Of a stretch of 64,000 nucleotides of DNA, positions 1-11,496 are shown piece by piece. Below the pieces are notes generated by a model. That model was not told the origin of the DNA. It made no database searches and saw nothing but the letters and a program-made list of their open reading frames with translations. The stretch's first letter is position 1; each line of letters begins with the position of its first letter. Position numbers and translations under genes: made by a program. This DNA comes from Paraspadella gotoi (Eukaryota; Chaetognatha): assembly GCA_051294375.1 (NCBI GenBank), contig CM119264.1, positions 5,606,218-5,670,217 on the forward strand, read 5' to 3'.

Positions 1-1000
1 CCCTTTGCGATGAGCACCGCGGTTTGCGAAAGAAAGGAATTTCTGGTTGCTTCGTTTATTATCAACATCTTTTCCTGCTGAAATTTTAATATTATATTAT
101 ACATTATATTATATATTATATTAATTTTATCTATTTTATAATATAAATTATGTTTTTATAACCTTTCCTTTGTTAACGAGCGTTCTGGTCCGCGAGCTAC
201 GGCGAAGGGAAGTATGGCGTCGAATGCGGAACAGGATTTATTATAAAAAAGAAAGAAAAAATTTAAAGTTAAATAAGTTTAATTTTAATTAATAATAATA
301 TTTATTAAGTAAAATAGTAAAGTTCTAATTAGTATTTATTAAGTATTTCCCCTTGTTTTGAGCGCTTGGCCTCCGAGCCGCGTGGAGGGAGTAATGAACT
401 ATGTTTCATTTGTCGTCGAAGAAAGAGACTGGAGAAAGCGACCCTTGTCGGACCAATGACTGGATTTATTAATGACATGGCGCCTGCTCACCAAGGAATT
501 ATGACAGGTAGAATTTTATAATGTATTTTGTACAAGTACTGTTATATATGTATAATTATTTATGCACCCTCTTCTAATTTCTTCAACCAGTATAAAGCCT
601 TTAGTTTTCTTTATTGTTAGGGTGCTAAATTACTACAGTATGTTTTTCTCGTATGTAACATTTCGTGATAGTAATTTGCACCGTAAAATTTAAAAATTAA
701 GGAATTAGTCCGGTTTGAAGGACTCGGTTTGGCATTTTGTAATGAAAGGTGAAGAATGTCCGTTCTGTTTCGGATCAACACACGGGCAAAAAGTCCGTCT
801 CAACGCTCATTGGTCGAACCGACGAAAACGGACAAATTGCAAAGAGTAATTAGGCACAAACTAGAAGTATTCGCATTCCTTGGAATTTTACAATGTTTAT
901 GTATTTAATTATTCACTCGCCATGTACAATTACGATCATTGTATTTTCAGAATCTACTAAATTGTACATTTCGTTCGATGTATTCTATTGAATCATTGCA
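1..1000. other. AT-rich intergenic DNA, no gene seen
   Basis: This stretch is AT-rich with several short GC-richer patches near 1-40, 170-230 and 350-480. These patches look like degenerate versions of one another: each has a C/T run, then GAGC, then a GC-rich stretch, and later a TTTATTA. They could be the remains of a tandem repeat with a period near 175 bp, but the similarity is weak by eye. No open frame of convincing length or composition is present on either strand. Confidence 0.4.
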
Positions 1001-1029
1001 TGTAACAACTTTTAAACTTAATATTTTAT

Positions 1030-1375
1030 CAATGTAAAAAACAAATGGATTCAAGCGTTCGACCAAATTGTCACTTGCTTCGATCAGGTCCGATCGTGTT
1101 ATATATACAACTTTATAATTTTACATTCGTCGCTCGTGATTATTATGATGATAAATAAATGTTACATGTACGAGAAAAAAGTGCTCCTTTTATCGTAAAG
1201 CGTAAAGTTTATTATCATGTAATAATAACGAGCGACAATGGAAAAGTTCCAGAAATTATATATATCGCGAATTGGACCTGAACGAAAGCACGTTGTAATT
1301 TTCACTTTAAGTTTAACTCCGATCCGTTTGTTTGTTACATATACAAAATTATAGTTACAAATAGTTAAAAAAGCA
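1030..1375. mobile_element. Fold-back (MITE-like) element with long imperfect inverted arms
   Basis: The left arm (about 1030-1175) and right arm (about 1190-1375) are imperfect reverse complements. Matching landmarks are CAGGTCC near 1086 with GGACCTG near 1274, and GTCGCTCG near 1129 with CGAGCGAC near 1230. The centre lies around 1180. Nothing between the arms could encode a transposase, so this is a non-autonomous fold-back element or an old MITE. The superfamily is not assigned because the exact ends and target duplication are unclear. An ORF on the minus strand across it is a by-product of the repeat. Confidence 0.55.
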
Positions 1376-1689
1376 GTAAACAATTACATTATACAATCAT
1401 CAAACGAAAGCTAAAGATTGGTATTTTCTAAACAATACAATGAAAAAATTGTACACTAAATATTTTGTAAGTAATGCCTAAAAAACGTATCAATTTTCAA
1501 AGGAATGCAAAATCTTTGAGTCTGTGGCTTTTCGTCTGCGCGTTTATGATTTGTCCGTTTTCTTGGCTCGCCAATGAAGTTTTCTGAGGTGGAATACTTT
1601 CCCGTCGTGAATCCGATTGAAGACAGCGTCTTCAAATGACCCAAATACTAGAAGCATAGTAAATTAATTTTTTGGTTACTTTTACTTTC

Positions 1690-1757
1690 AGGGTTTGGAG
1701 GGGTAAGGGTTTAAGGTGGTTAAGGGTTAGGGGTGGTTAGGGTTAAGAGGTTTAGGA
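1690..1757 (+). repeat. Short TTAGGG-like G-rich tract
   Basis: About 68 bp of G/T/A-only sequence contains GGGTTAGGGG, GGTTAGGGTT and related variants, closely resembling degenerate TTAGGG telomere-type repeats. It lies in ordinary AT-rich DNA, so if real it would be an interstitial telomere-like tract rather than a chromosome end. It is short and irregular, so chance slippage of a G-rich motif is also possible. Confidence 0.4.
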
Positions 1758-2249
1758 TTAGAATAATTTGGCTGATATTTTGTTATTTTTTTTTAAATAA
1801 GTTATTTTTAAGTGTTTTTCAACCAATACTTCTAGTCCTAAAACATATTATTGCAGCACTGACAGTCCCCGAGGTGGTATTACTAACCGTAACCATGCCC
1901 CGTATCCTTTGGGTTTCGAATAATAATTCTGTATATGTTCTTTATATACTATGTCATAAAAAAAATTGTACATTTTAATACTAAATATTAAATGTGGGTA
2001 CTCATAATTTTTACTTCTTTACAGACTCAAAAGATAAAGAGAGAGAAAAACTTTTTATTTCAATCGCGATCACAACTCGATCACAAACTTGCCTTTCGAT
2101 GATTTCGTCCCTAAACAAGGAGGGGCTCAACAAAGAGGGATTTTCACGTACTTTTGGGAGGAATGGAACCAGCCATTCTAACTTATGTAAGTACTAAGGT
2201 AGTACTGAAGACTACTTGCGCATATAATTCAAATGACTGTCTGTCTAGT

Positions 2250-2513
2250 TCTATGCATAAAAACCTAAAAGCAATCTAAAAACGCAATATCAACTGTGAA
2301 AGTTGATCAATTACGAAATCTAAAAGAACCCACTATCTTACCAAACTATGGAAATCAGCTGGTTATTGAGAACAGGTATTTTATCAGTTTCAGCTCTGAC
2401 TCAACCGCTGTTTCCATAGTTTGGTAAGTTAGTGGTTCCTTGTGGATTCCTAGTTATACTTTTCACAGGTGATATTGCGTTATAAGATTAGCCTTTTTTA
2501 GTCTTTTTTATGC
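2250..2513. mobile_element. Fold-back MITE with arms of about 110 bp
   Basis: A clear pair of inverted arms. ACCAAACTATGGAAA near 2339 is mirrored by TTTCCATAGTTTGGTAAG near 2411. AACGCAATATCA near 2281 is mirrored by TGATATTGCGTT near 2470. ATGCATAAAAA near 2254 is mirrored near 2507. Arms run from about 2250-2360 and about 2400-2513, with a loop of about 40 bp. There is no coding capacity, so this is a non-autonomous element that would need a transposase supplied in trans. The sequence could fold into a long hairpin if transcribed. The superfamily is not assigned. Confidence 0.7.
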
Positions 2514-5089
2514 ACTTTGTAGTTTTGGAAAATTGGATATTTTTATAATTTGGTGAGAATTGGCGGTTTAGTTGAAAGTAATTTAAGTTCTTTTGAACAA
2601 GTTTTAAGGCGAAACGTAATAGTGCTGGATCCCGGAACCTTACAATGAAGATAAGGCCGAGGGCCCAAACGACATCTGCCGGCGCGTCGTCATTGCAATC
2701 CGCGAATTCCCAAGTTTATTTTTCCTCCTCCAGTTAATTTGTAATCAAACAAATGATCAACTAGTGTTTAACTGTTAATTTCTGATTTTTAATGGCCAAA
2801 TAAATTCCACTTTGTAACTGTAAAAAAAACAACTTTATTATTGGCTTACCTTTTTTTATGAAATAAATGAAGTAAATGCCGCTGATTCGTTGATGTTTCA
2901 AAATTTTAAATTTAAAATAAATTTAGAGTTAAGAATTCTATGTGGACCAAGTGCCTGATCTGATCTTGATCTGAGCAGATGTTTATTGGGTTCTGAGTAA
3001 AAACATGGTACTGAAGACAGTAATTATATATGTGTTAGTGACAGAAACCGTTCATGTAAGCAGTCCCTGAGCTTCGGATCAGGCTGTAACACCATGTTAC
3101 AGGCGGGTTTAAGCCGGCCCCGTCCTCTTCAACTGCCAGGCGACCACCAGGCTAAAACCCCCAGACCTTTTGGGTTGGGAGGCGAATGACTTGCCTCCGC
3201 CCAATGGCCGCTGAAATGAAACGGTTGGTGGAATTTTAGTCCCTTCCATGAGTACGTTTATTAAAGCAATTAAAATTTTAAGAATTTATTGTAATCTGAA
3301 TGAAAAAAAATTAACAAAATTTTGTTGATAAATACGCACTTATTAGTGGATTTTCGTGAGAGCAAGTCATTTCTAAAGCTTCCTTTATCCGATTTTAATT
3401 ATTTATTTATTCTAAAATGGTGCCCTCCCAAAAAAAAATTATTTTTATTAGTTATCTATTAAATAATTATTCAAATCAAAATCAATTATTTATAAATTAG
3501 TTATTAATCAAGTCTATCTTTACGTCGTCGTTACTTTTGTTGTTGTCAGTGGACGAAAAGAACCTAAAGATCAAACATTTCGATCAAATTAATTAATTTA
3601 TTAATTAAAATTATTATTTTAGTTTTAATAATAGTTTTTCATTAATTAATTCAATTATTATCGCTCATGAATCCTAGGGCGGATCCGACATTGTTTCTCC
3701 AACTGTTTTTAAGCGTTTCCTTAATAATTTTTAACTCTTCCTCACGTTCATTTTATTACTCAATTTAGTATTTATTGCCAAATTTTTTGTTAGTTTTTTT
3801 ATTTTTATCATTCTTTAAGTTGTTTGTGCCTCTCTGATTCCTTTACTTATTTACTGGCTGACTTTTAGTTTCACACAAGACGTTAGGATTTTGAACTGGT
3901 TGGTAAGTTTATTTATTCAAAATTGGCGACGAAGAATGGAGAATAAAGTTGAGTTTATAAAACGATGGATGAAATTAAATGAATTTAATTTCGACATTAA
4001 ACAGTAAAAAAATGACATTAAAAAATAACCCAAACGCTGTGTTAGAAGCGTTTAACGTCCGCGGGTTTCGAGCGCACTATTTCCTCTCTAGCAAAACGAT
4101 TCTAACAATATCGGGATATTATGGTAACGGGGGGTATGTGCGATGCCTGGGGGTGGAGGAATCCTCCCTACCGCTGGCCGCTCAGGGCTTTGGAACTGCA
4201 GAGACTACGTTTTCTTTAGTGGAGAAACGGACGAAGCGGGATCCCTGATATCAACGTCGTCGTGTCCCTAACCGGCACGGTCGTATCTTGTTATGACCGG
4301 CGTAAACACAGTTTATTTTTGCCATATATCGTTCAAAATAATGTATCTTCACCTTTATTTTTATTCTACTATCGGGTATTCTATATTCCGCTGAGTCTAC
4401 GGTTTTTCAAGTCATTTTCTTATAGCCCGGACACGGGTGCAACAAGCTAGGCTAAATTCGGCGTTTCCTAATGATTTGAACTACGTAGTACTTTCTTTGT
4501 AAGAACCAAAACGGAATCGCTTTAAATAGCGCGAGTTGATCCGCCGAGACAGCGTTTTTCGCGGTCTTTTTTTGCCTGATTACTTTTGAACGCTTATCCG
4601 GATTTTTATGAAATTTAGGATTTCGGCTATTTTCGCCATTCTCTTTCCAACGATACCAAATTTATATACTAATCGTCTAGTTTCGAAACGAAACTTGCCA
4701 GCCCAATATAAAGTAAAGGATAGCACAAGATAGAAGGGGAAAAAAAATTAAGAATCTTCCGCTTGCAACACTTGGGTTTACCATTCTGGGACGAATGGAG
4801 GGATCAGAGTCCGCGTCTGTTCGTAATCTCGCTTGGTTTTTGTTTTGATTTCTTTTGGTCCCAAAACAAAACAGAAATGGCTCGGTTTTTTTTCCATCAC
4901 GAATCGAAGGAAGGAAAATCAAAACTGGGCGCGACGCGTGAACGAATTGACCCTTAAAAAGTGTGCCGTGTGCCGTGTGCACTGTGGAGTGTGCGCCGTC
5001 CACGAGAAGGACCCTTGCGTAAATTACCATAATAAAAGCTGGAGCAGACATTGTATGCGTTGCCAATCGCCATTGTCATTGTATTTATT
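2514..5089. other. Intergenic DNA with two GC-richer patches, function unknown
   Basis: Mostly AT-rich. A GC-richer patch at about 3060-3240 has short inverted pieces such as GTAACACCATGTTAC and could be the relic of an old retroelement. A second patch at about 4030-4450 holds open frames of 89 and 62 codons that match no family I recognise. At 4960-5010 GTGTGCCGTGTGC-like motifs are repeated. I see no gene I can support. Confidence 0.35.
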
Positions 5090-5389
5090 GTTTTTTTAAG
5101 TACTTCTTCAATCCTTTATTTTCTTCTTTCGCCATTCCTCCTTTTTCAAATCCTTTTCCTCCTCCTTTCTTTGCTTTCTTTTTTCCCATTCCTTTCTTTT
5201 CTTCTCTTTTCACCCGGTGCTTCCCTTTCCTCTCTTCTCCGCCTCACCTATCCCTTTCCTCCTCCTGTTCCTCCCATCCTCTCCTCTTTCTTTCTCCATA
5301 TCTCCTCCTCCTCCTCTTTTTCCTCCTCCCTTCCTTCTCATCTTCCTTCTCCCTTCCTCCTCCTCTTCCTTCCTCCCTTCCTCCCCTCT

Positions 5390-5569
5390 NNNNNNNNNNN
5401 NNNNNNNNNNNNNNNNNNNNNNNNNNNNNNNNNNNNNNNNNNNNNNNNNNNNNNNNNNNNNNNNNNNNNNNNNNNNNNNNNNNNNNNNNNNNNNNNNNNN
5501 NNNNNNNNNNNNNNNNNNNNNNNNNNNNNNNNNNNNNNNNNNNNNNNNNNNNNNNNNNNNNNNNNNNNN
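5390..5569. other. Assembly gap (180 N)
   Basis: Run of N inside polypyrimidine sequence. Confidence 0.99.
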
Positions 5570-5858
5570 TCCCTTTCCTCCCCCTCTTCCTCCCTCCACT
5601 AAGACGCATTTCTTATCTATTCATCTGTTTTTTCTGTTCTTGTTTGTTTCGTGTCGTTGACTCCCAATCGGTCCTCCTCTCTCTCTTTTTCTCTCTTTCT
5701 CCTCTTTTGTTGTTGTTGCTCCTTTTTTTTTCTTCCTTATCTTTTTTTTTTGGTGGGTCGTCTTGTTTTTCACTTATCTTTTTCCAATTTTCTCTTGATC
5801 GTTTTTCGAGTCTTATTCGTTCGCCTCCCCGCGAATCTGAGGACCGATATAAAAAAAT

Positions 5859-6104
5859 NNNNNNNNNNNNNNNNNNNNNNNNNNNNNNNNNNNNNNNNNN
5901 NNNNNNNNNNNNNNNNNNNNNNNNNNNNNNNNNNNNNNNNNNNNNNNNNNNNNNNNNNNNNNNNNNNNNNNNNNNNNNNNNNNNNNNNNNNNNNNNNNNN
6001 NNNNNNNNNNNNNNNNNNNNNNNNNNNNNNNNNNNNNNNNNNNNNNNNNNNNNNNNNNNNNNNNNNNNNNNNNNNNNNNNNNNNNNNNNNNNNNNNNNNN
6101 NNNN
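5859..6104. other. Assembly gap (246 N)
   Basis: Run of N; sequence resumes with CTCTCTCTC, so the missing part is probably a (CT)n tract. Confidence 0.99.
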
Positions 6105-6342
6105 CTCTCTCTCAATTAATTTTGGCTTTATTTTTTTTCATCTTTTGTATTTTTTCTTCCATACTTTTCTCACTATGTTCCTCATGTTTTTTCTTCTATA
6201 CTTTTCTCACTATGTTCCTCATGTTCGTAAAAACCTAAATCTTTGATTATTTGGTTCCTTTTCCTTTTTCTTCTTTCCTTCTTCCCTCTTTATATCCTTA
6301 TTTTTTTCTTTTTCCGCCATCTTTCTTTTTAATTCCACTTCG

Positions 6343-6513
6343 NNNNNNNNNNNNNNNNNNNNNNNNNNNNNNNNNNNNNNNNNNNNNNNNNNNNNNNNNN
6401 NNNNNNNNNNNNNNNNNNNNNNNNNNNNNNNNNNNNNNNNNNNNNNNNNNNNNNNNNNNNNNNNNNNNNNNNNNNNNNNNNNNNNNNNNNNNNNNNNNNN
6501 NNNNNNNNNNNNN
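6343..6513. other. Assembly gap (171 N)
   Basis: Run of N between pyrimidine-rich and purine-rich sequence. Confidence 0.99.
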
Positions 6514-6610
6514 TCGTCCCGGGAGACGAAGACAGAGAAGAAGAAGAGGAAGAGGAAGAAGAAGAAAAAATAAAAATAAAAATAATTTAAAGAAATGAAT
6601 TAAATAAAAA

Positions 6611-7339
6611 AGCAAAGAAGGATGAGTTTTTTTTTCTGTTTAAAAATAAAGAAAATAATAAAAAAAAAGAAGATGAATAAAAAAGTTAAAAACGAAAGTA
6701 AAACGTTTCATCTCCTTAAAAGCTAATTGCAATCACAATAATTACAAATATTTTTTTCCTCCAAGCAGGAAATACTTTTAATACCTCAGGCAAGATTGTA
6801 ACATAAAAGGATATTGAAAAATTTTAAACTAGACACTATACTGTATACATATTTTAAATTATATTATATTATAAATTATACTATACTTATACTATACTTT
6901 AAAAATATGGACGGGATTAAATACGAGAACCTGTTTAAGAACGGAAAAAGAATCGGAAAAGGAGAAAAGGAAAAAATAAAGGTGACATAGAAGAAGAAGA
7001 ATCGCGGAAGGAGAGAAAGAAATAAAAAGGCAAAGATAGAAGGAGAGAAAGAAATAAAAAAGAAAAAAAAATTCTCGCTCGGATTATTGGCGCGGATAAA
7101 AATGGATTAAGTCTGGAGAGCTGAGGTGGTCTGGACCGGAAAAAGGAAAAAAAGAAAAAAGGAAAGAGAAAGGAAGAAAGAAGGGATAAATTAATGCGGG
7201 TCGGTAGGTAAGAAAAGGGGATAAATTAAGGAAGAGGGTTAAAGGAAAGAAGAAGTTCATGAAGAGGAAAAAAAGGGAAAGATCTTGGTCGTAAATCGGA
7301 CGCGAGGAAATGAGAGATTTAAAGGGAAAAAGAGAAAAA
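6611..7339. other. A/G-rich intergenic DNA, no gene seen
   Basis: Purine-rich, AT-biased sequence with short GAAA and AGGA motifs. An ORF of 103 codons on the minus strand (7084-7395) is rich in phenylalanine, serine and leucine, as expected from translating a polypyrimidine strand, and is not supported. Confidence 0.5.
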
Positions 7340-7740
7340 CAAGGAACGGTTATTCCAAGGTGTTGCGCCGCATTACTTTTCTTTTTACTTATCATATCAT
7401 TTATTCTTTATAGTATATTAGATTTCTTTAAAAACAAAAGGCGGCGCCAGTATTCAGTTGCTCCGTGAGTACTCGCGGCGCAACTAAAAACTAAAAGCGG
7501 TTAGTTTAAGGTGTTACGTCGCTGTGACTTTTCTTTTTAAGAACGGCATTTTCAGATGATCAAGTGACTAAACAAGTATGAAACATATGAGTACGTTGTC
7601 TTACAACAATATATTAAATAAAATATTGCCATATTATCTGAGTAATGAGCAATAAATACTTAATAGTAACCGGTAGACTGACCGACCGACCGAAAAGCGA
7701 CTTAGTTCTCGCGGCGCCACTAAAAGACGAAGGATCGGTC
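7340..7740 (+). repeat. Copy of a dispersed repeat with the palindromic motif ACTCGCGGCGCAAC
   Basis: This segment resembles the reverse complement of about 38470-38830. Shared features are an AACGGT-ATTC---GTGTTGCGCCGC stretch, a run of ACCG units (7676-7692) followed by AAAA-GACTTA, and an end with ACTAAAA. An internal near-duplication starts at 7345 and 7497. At 7457-7484 it holds a near-perfect palindrome centred on GAGTACTC, whose reverse complement recurs with one mismatch at 63820-63847. It is probably a non-autonomous mobile element or a composite of several; no protein is encoded. Confidence 0.5.
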
Positions 7741-8076
7741 AATCAAGGAATAACCTATTTATTTCCTCCGCGTAAGGAGGAAAGGATGAGAGGTAAGGAA
7801 AGGAGAGGAAATGAAAACTAATATCGCGGACGAGCGAAGATGGAATAAAATGGATGAAGGAAATGAGGAACTGAAATCTTCTTAATGGGGAGGAATGATT
7901 AAGTTTGATAGAAGACAGAAAGAGAGACAGACGGACAGACAAACAGAAAGATGGACTGCATATAAAGAGAAAAGTAAGTAACTCGAAAAGCGATATAAAA
8001 GAGAAAGAACGAATCGCCAAAGCCTTTGAGCGTACTTTCAAGGTGAAAGAGAGAGAAGAGAAACGAACATAGAGGA

Positions 8077-8107
<31 letters not shown>

Positions 8108-8990
8108 AGCCAGAGAGAGAGCAGAGGAACGGAGAGAGAGGAGAGAGAGAGAAGCAGAGAGAGGAGGAGGAGAAGAGAGAAGATGAGAGAGAGGAGCAGA
8201 AGGTGAGACACGAGGAAGAACAGAGGTGAGGCCGTTATACCCTCTGTCAGTCAAAGAACCAGGCCAAAGCAGGGGGGTGGGCGGGCCAGGCGAATTCGCC
8301 CAAACAAAGGGTTAAGAATCGACTACCCGATGGACTGGAGAGTAAGAAGATGAGACGACGAGAGAGAGAGAGGATGAACGAGAGACAGAGACAGAGAGAG
8401 AGAGAGAGAGAGAGAGGAAAGGAAGAGAGAGAAGGAGGAGGAGGATTTAAGGTTCGGACGCCAGAAGTTTGAACTTTGGATTTTAGTCCAACGGTTGAAG
8501 TTTGGGCCTAGGTCAATAGGGAGCTCAATGTTTTGTCATTTGGGGACATGGTAATGGAACAAGGGCACGGGATTCCATTGCTTTGGTCTTTGGAGGGTAA
8601 GGATTGGGGACCTCTTAGAGTTGGCCATGGGACTTTTTGAATCGAAGAGGAACCAATGAGGATTCAGGAGTGTTGATCCGTTGGCCGTCGTTCAAGGAAG
8701 AGACTCATCGCTGACCTGAGTTTTAGAGGCTAAGGCTGAGAGCTCAGAGTTAATCTTCGACAAATAGGAATTTTTGGAGTTAAAGTTATTGTTTATAAAT
8801 TCTCCCTTCTTCAAAATGATAAGAAGAAATAAGAGAATAATATTCTCCAAATATATTTAAAACAAAAGAAGTTAAATTTCTCATCAAAAATCTGAAACGT
8901 AAACCGAGCATGAAACCAAGATAAAGCCACCTAAAACCACCTAAATCCACCCAAAACCCACCGTGAGTCGCGAAAATCCTCCCAAAATTA
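7741..8990. other. Purine-rich DNA with (GA)n tracts, then ordinary intergenic DNA
   Basis: From about 7760 to 8450 the + strand is strongly A/G-biased, with (GA)n tracts at about 8078-8102 and 8387-8416. The minus-strand ORF at 7739-8254 is a serine/leucine-rich translation of this tract. From 8450 to 8990 the sequence is more complex but has no open frame with recognisable protein character. Confidence 0.5.
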
Positions 8991-9079
8991 CTCCCGATGT
9001 CGTCAGCTAAACCTTCCTTCGCCCAGATCTCCTTTTATTCCTTTTTCTTAAACGCAAACACATTCTTCTCCGAAGCAAT

Positions 9080-9127
9080 AACAATGACGACGACGACGAA
9101 GAAGACGATGATGACGATGATGACGAC

Positions 9128-9182
<55 letters not shown>

Positions 9183-9205
9183 ATAATTATGACAACGACG
9201 ACGAC
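9080..9205 (+). repeat. (GAC)n/(GAT)n trinucleotide microsatellite
   Basis: GACGACGAC grades into an uninterrupted GATGAT run up to about 9180 and back to GAC. The methionine run read in one frame (ORF 8997-9233) is an artefact of the repeat. Confidence 0.95.
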
Positions 9206-9394
9206 CAAGGCTTCTCGCTGTTGTCCTTATTAAATTCGGTTATATTTCCCCCAGTTTGTTTTAATTGCTACATCGGTGAGTTTAATTTCTTGAAAGTAAC
9301 TGAAATAACAACCAAAAACGTTATGTATCTATCATGTAAGCATTACTTATCAAAAGTCAAACAGCAGCAAAACAATCTTTTTTTTTGGGCGTCT

Positions 9395-9730
9395 TCTTCA
9401 TCTACATCGTCATCTTCTTCATCTACATCGTCATCTTCGAAGTTATTTTCGCCGTCTTCGTCGTCATCTTTGACGCCGTCTTCGTATCGTCATTATCGTC
9501 GTCATCGTCGTCAACATCGTAATCATTGTCATAGTCGTCATCTTAGTCAACTTTATCATCGTCGTCATCTTTGTCATCGTCGTCATCTTTGTCATCGTCG
9601 TTTTCATCATCGCTTCAACAGTTTTTATCGTTGTCGTCATCATCATCGTCATCTTTGTCAGCTTTATCATCGTCGTCATCGTCTCTTTCATCGCTTCAAC
9701 AGTTTTCGTCGTCGTCATCGCCGCGATGGT
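9395..9730 (+). repeat. Imperfect (TCG/TCA)n trinucleotide array
   Basis: TCGTCATCT-type units repeat with frequent variants for over 300 bp. Open frames here encode only serine, histidine, arginine or threonine/methionine runs, depending on frame and strand, and are not genes. Confidence 0.85.
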
Positions 9731-10460
9731 CGCTCCAGATCCTGAGGCCTTTTTAATCATCAACTTTGGGATAAACAAAGTAACAAGTTTTGGTTCCTCG
9801 ACGCGTCTCGAAGGAGGAGCGAAAGGGGGAGAAGGGGTTTGAGAGTGAGGGGGGGTAGGGGGGCGTAACGAAAGCAAGCGCGTGGGTGGACAAATGGGTG
9901 TTTGATTTATGATGCAAGGGGAATTAAAATCTGCGATACGTCGCCTTTTAAGGGGAAGGGTGAATAAAGGAGGGGGTCGAAAGGAGTAGAGAGAGGGAAA
10001 ATGGAAAACGAGTCGTTGTTTTTGTTGTTGTTGTTGTTGTTTTAGTTTATTTTCTGCTGTTTTTGTCGTTGTTGTCGCCGTCGCTTAGTCACTCCCGCTC
10101 TCTGGAGGCGGTTTATCAACATAATTTTTCTCTTAATTCATAAGAGAACAACGAACTGGGTTGTGGGTACTGACGACTGAATATTGTATCGTCGTCGTCG
10201 TCGTCGTCGTTTTCAGGGTCACCGACATATTTGTCATTAACGCTCTCTGGGATGACATTGTTGTTGTACATAGTAAGGCCGATTGAATCAAATGAGTTTT
10301 ACTTATTTTAGGTCGTCTTTTAATAATATTAGACTTTGCCTTCGTTATCGTTTTCGTCGTCGTCGGATTCCGCCGACTCTGGTCTTTGTCCTTCTGTCAA
10401 CTCGCAACAGTTTATGCTTCCCTCGTCATCGTTTGTCATCTATGGCCGACTTCAGCCTTT
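9731..10460. other. Intergenic DNA with short (GTT)n and (CGT)n tracts
   Basis: (GTT)n near 10016-10040 and (CGT)n near 10190-10210. Otherwise mixed sequence without a supported coding region. Confidence 0.5.
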
Positions 10461-10487
10461 TCTCCTTCTCTCTCTCTCTCTCTATCT

Positions 10488-10524
<37 letters not shown>

Positions 10525-10546
10525 TCGTCTCCCTTCTCCTCTCTCA

Positions 10547-10585
<39 letters not shown>

Positions 10586-10857
10586 TCTCCTCTTTCCCCT
10601 TCATGGCTATTCTTTTCTCACGCCTTTCCAAACTGATTTACTACACTTCAATCCAACATCCAATCCTCTCCTCCTCCTCCTCCTCTCGCGCCACTCCCCC
10701 GTCTCCAGATAATGCAACAAAGGAAATCCTCTCTCTCTCCGAAAAAAAAATTCTTGTGATTCTCTATAAATTCAAATATAAAAACCGTCAGCGCGTCGAG
10801 TGTTCGAAATGTGAAGAGGAAAGAGTTTGGGGGATGGATTGGCCGGCCTGAGAGGAG

Positions 10858-10917
<60 letters not shown>

Positions 10918-10960
10918 TGAGAGATAGAGAGAGAGAGGAGAGAGAGAGAGAGACAGACAA
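10461..10960. repeat. Facing (CT)n and (GA)n tracts
   Basis: The + strand is (CT)n-rich at about 10468-10600 and (GA)n-rich at about 10854-10955, separated by roughly 250 bp of mixed sequence. Together they form a large imperfect inverted arrangement that could fold back. Long ORFs across both halves are runs of serine/leucine or arginine/glutamate and are not genes. Confidence 0.85.
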
Positions 10961-11454
10961 CAGACAGACGACATACAGTCTGACAGACGGACAGTCCTAT
11001 ACACACAGACAGACAGCCAGAGGTCAGAAGGAGAAATTGAAAACGGCAGGCCGAGAAAGAAACCCAGACAGACAAACAGACAGGCAACAGGCATAAAGTT
11101 TGACAGACGGACGGACAGATTGTCCAGCAAAAAAAAGGAAAGGCGATTGGTTATGAGAAAGAGAAAAAAAATATCGTCTCCTTTCCTTCTAAAAAATGTC
11201 TTGAAAAAAAATTCGAAGACAAGGACATGAAAATAGGAAGAAAAAACGACCAAAAAACAGATGGCAAAAAAAAGAAAGAAAAAAAAACGTCTCCCAGGGA
11301 AAAAAAATATGAAGCGAATGGAAAAAAAATGGTATTTGCGCTGAGGTCAGCAGCGGTCGGCTCGTCGCCTCGGGGACAAAAAGGGAGAGATGCTTATCCA
11401 AAATAGAATATCTAAAATCCAATATGCATAGATCAAATGGCGACGTTCCCCGAT

Positions 11455-11496
<42 letters not shown>

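Larger units (their letters stand above)
5090..6610. repeat. Long polypyrimidine low-complexity block with three assembly gaps
   Basis: The + strand is almost entirely C and T (TCC, TTC and CT motifs) with runs of N at 5390-5569, 5859-6104 and 6343-6513. The last part, from 6514, flips to purine-rich sequence (GAA and AGG motifs). Long open frames here are only translations of low-complexity sequence, giving leucine, serine, phenylalanine and proline runs, and are not genes. The gaps probably mark collapsed or unreadable repeat tracts. Confidence 0.8.

Noticed and set aside
425-515. Possible exon ending at ACAG/GTAGAA
   Set aside because: An open phase exists over about 80 nt but the acceptor is not clear and the peptide is not recognised.
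8997-9233. ORF with a long methionine run
   Set aside because: Direct product of the (ATG)n frame of a GAT microsatellite.
10283-11253. Several ORFs of 60-200 codons made of Ser/Leu or Arg/Glu runs
   Set aside because: They are translations of (CT)n and (GA)n tracts and appear in several frames and on both strands at once.
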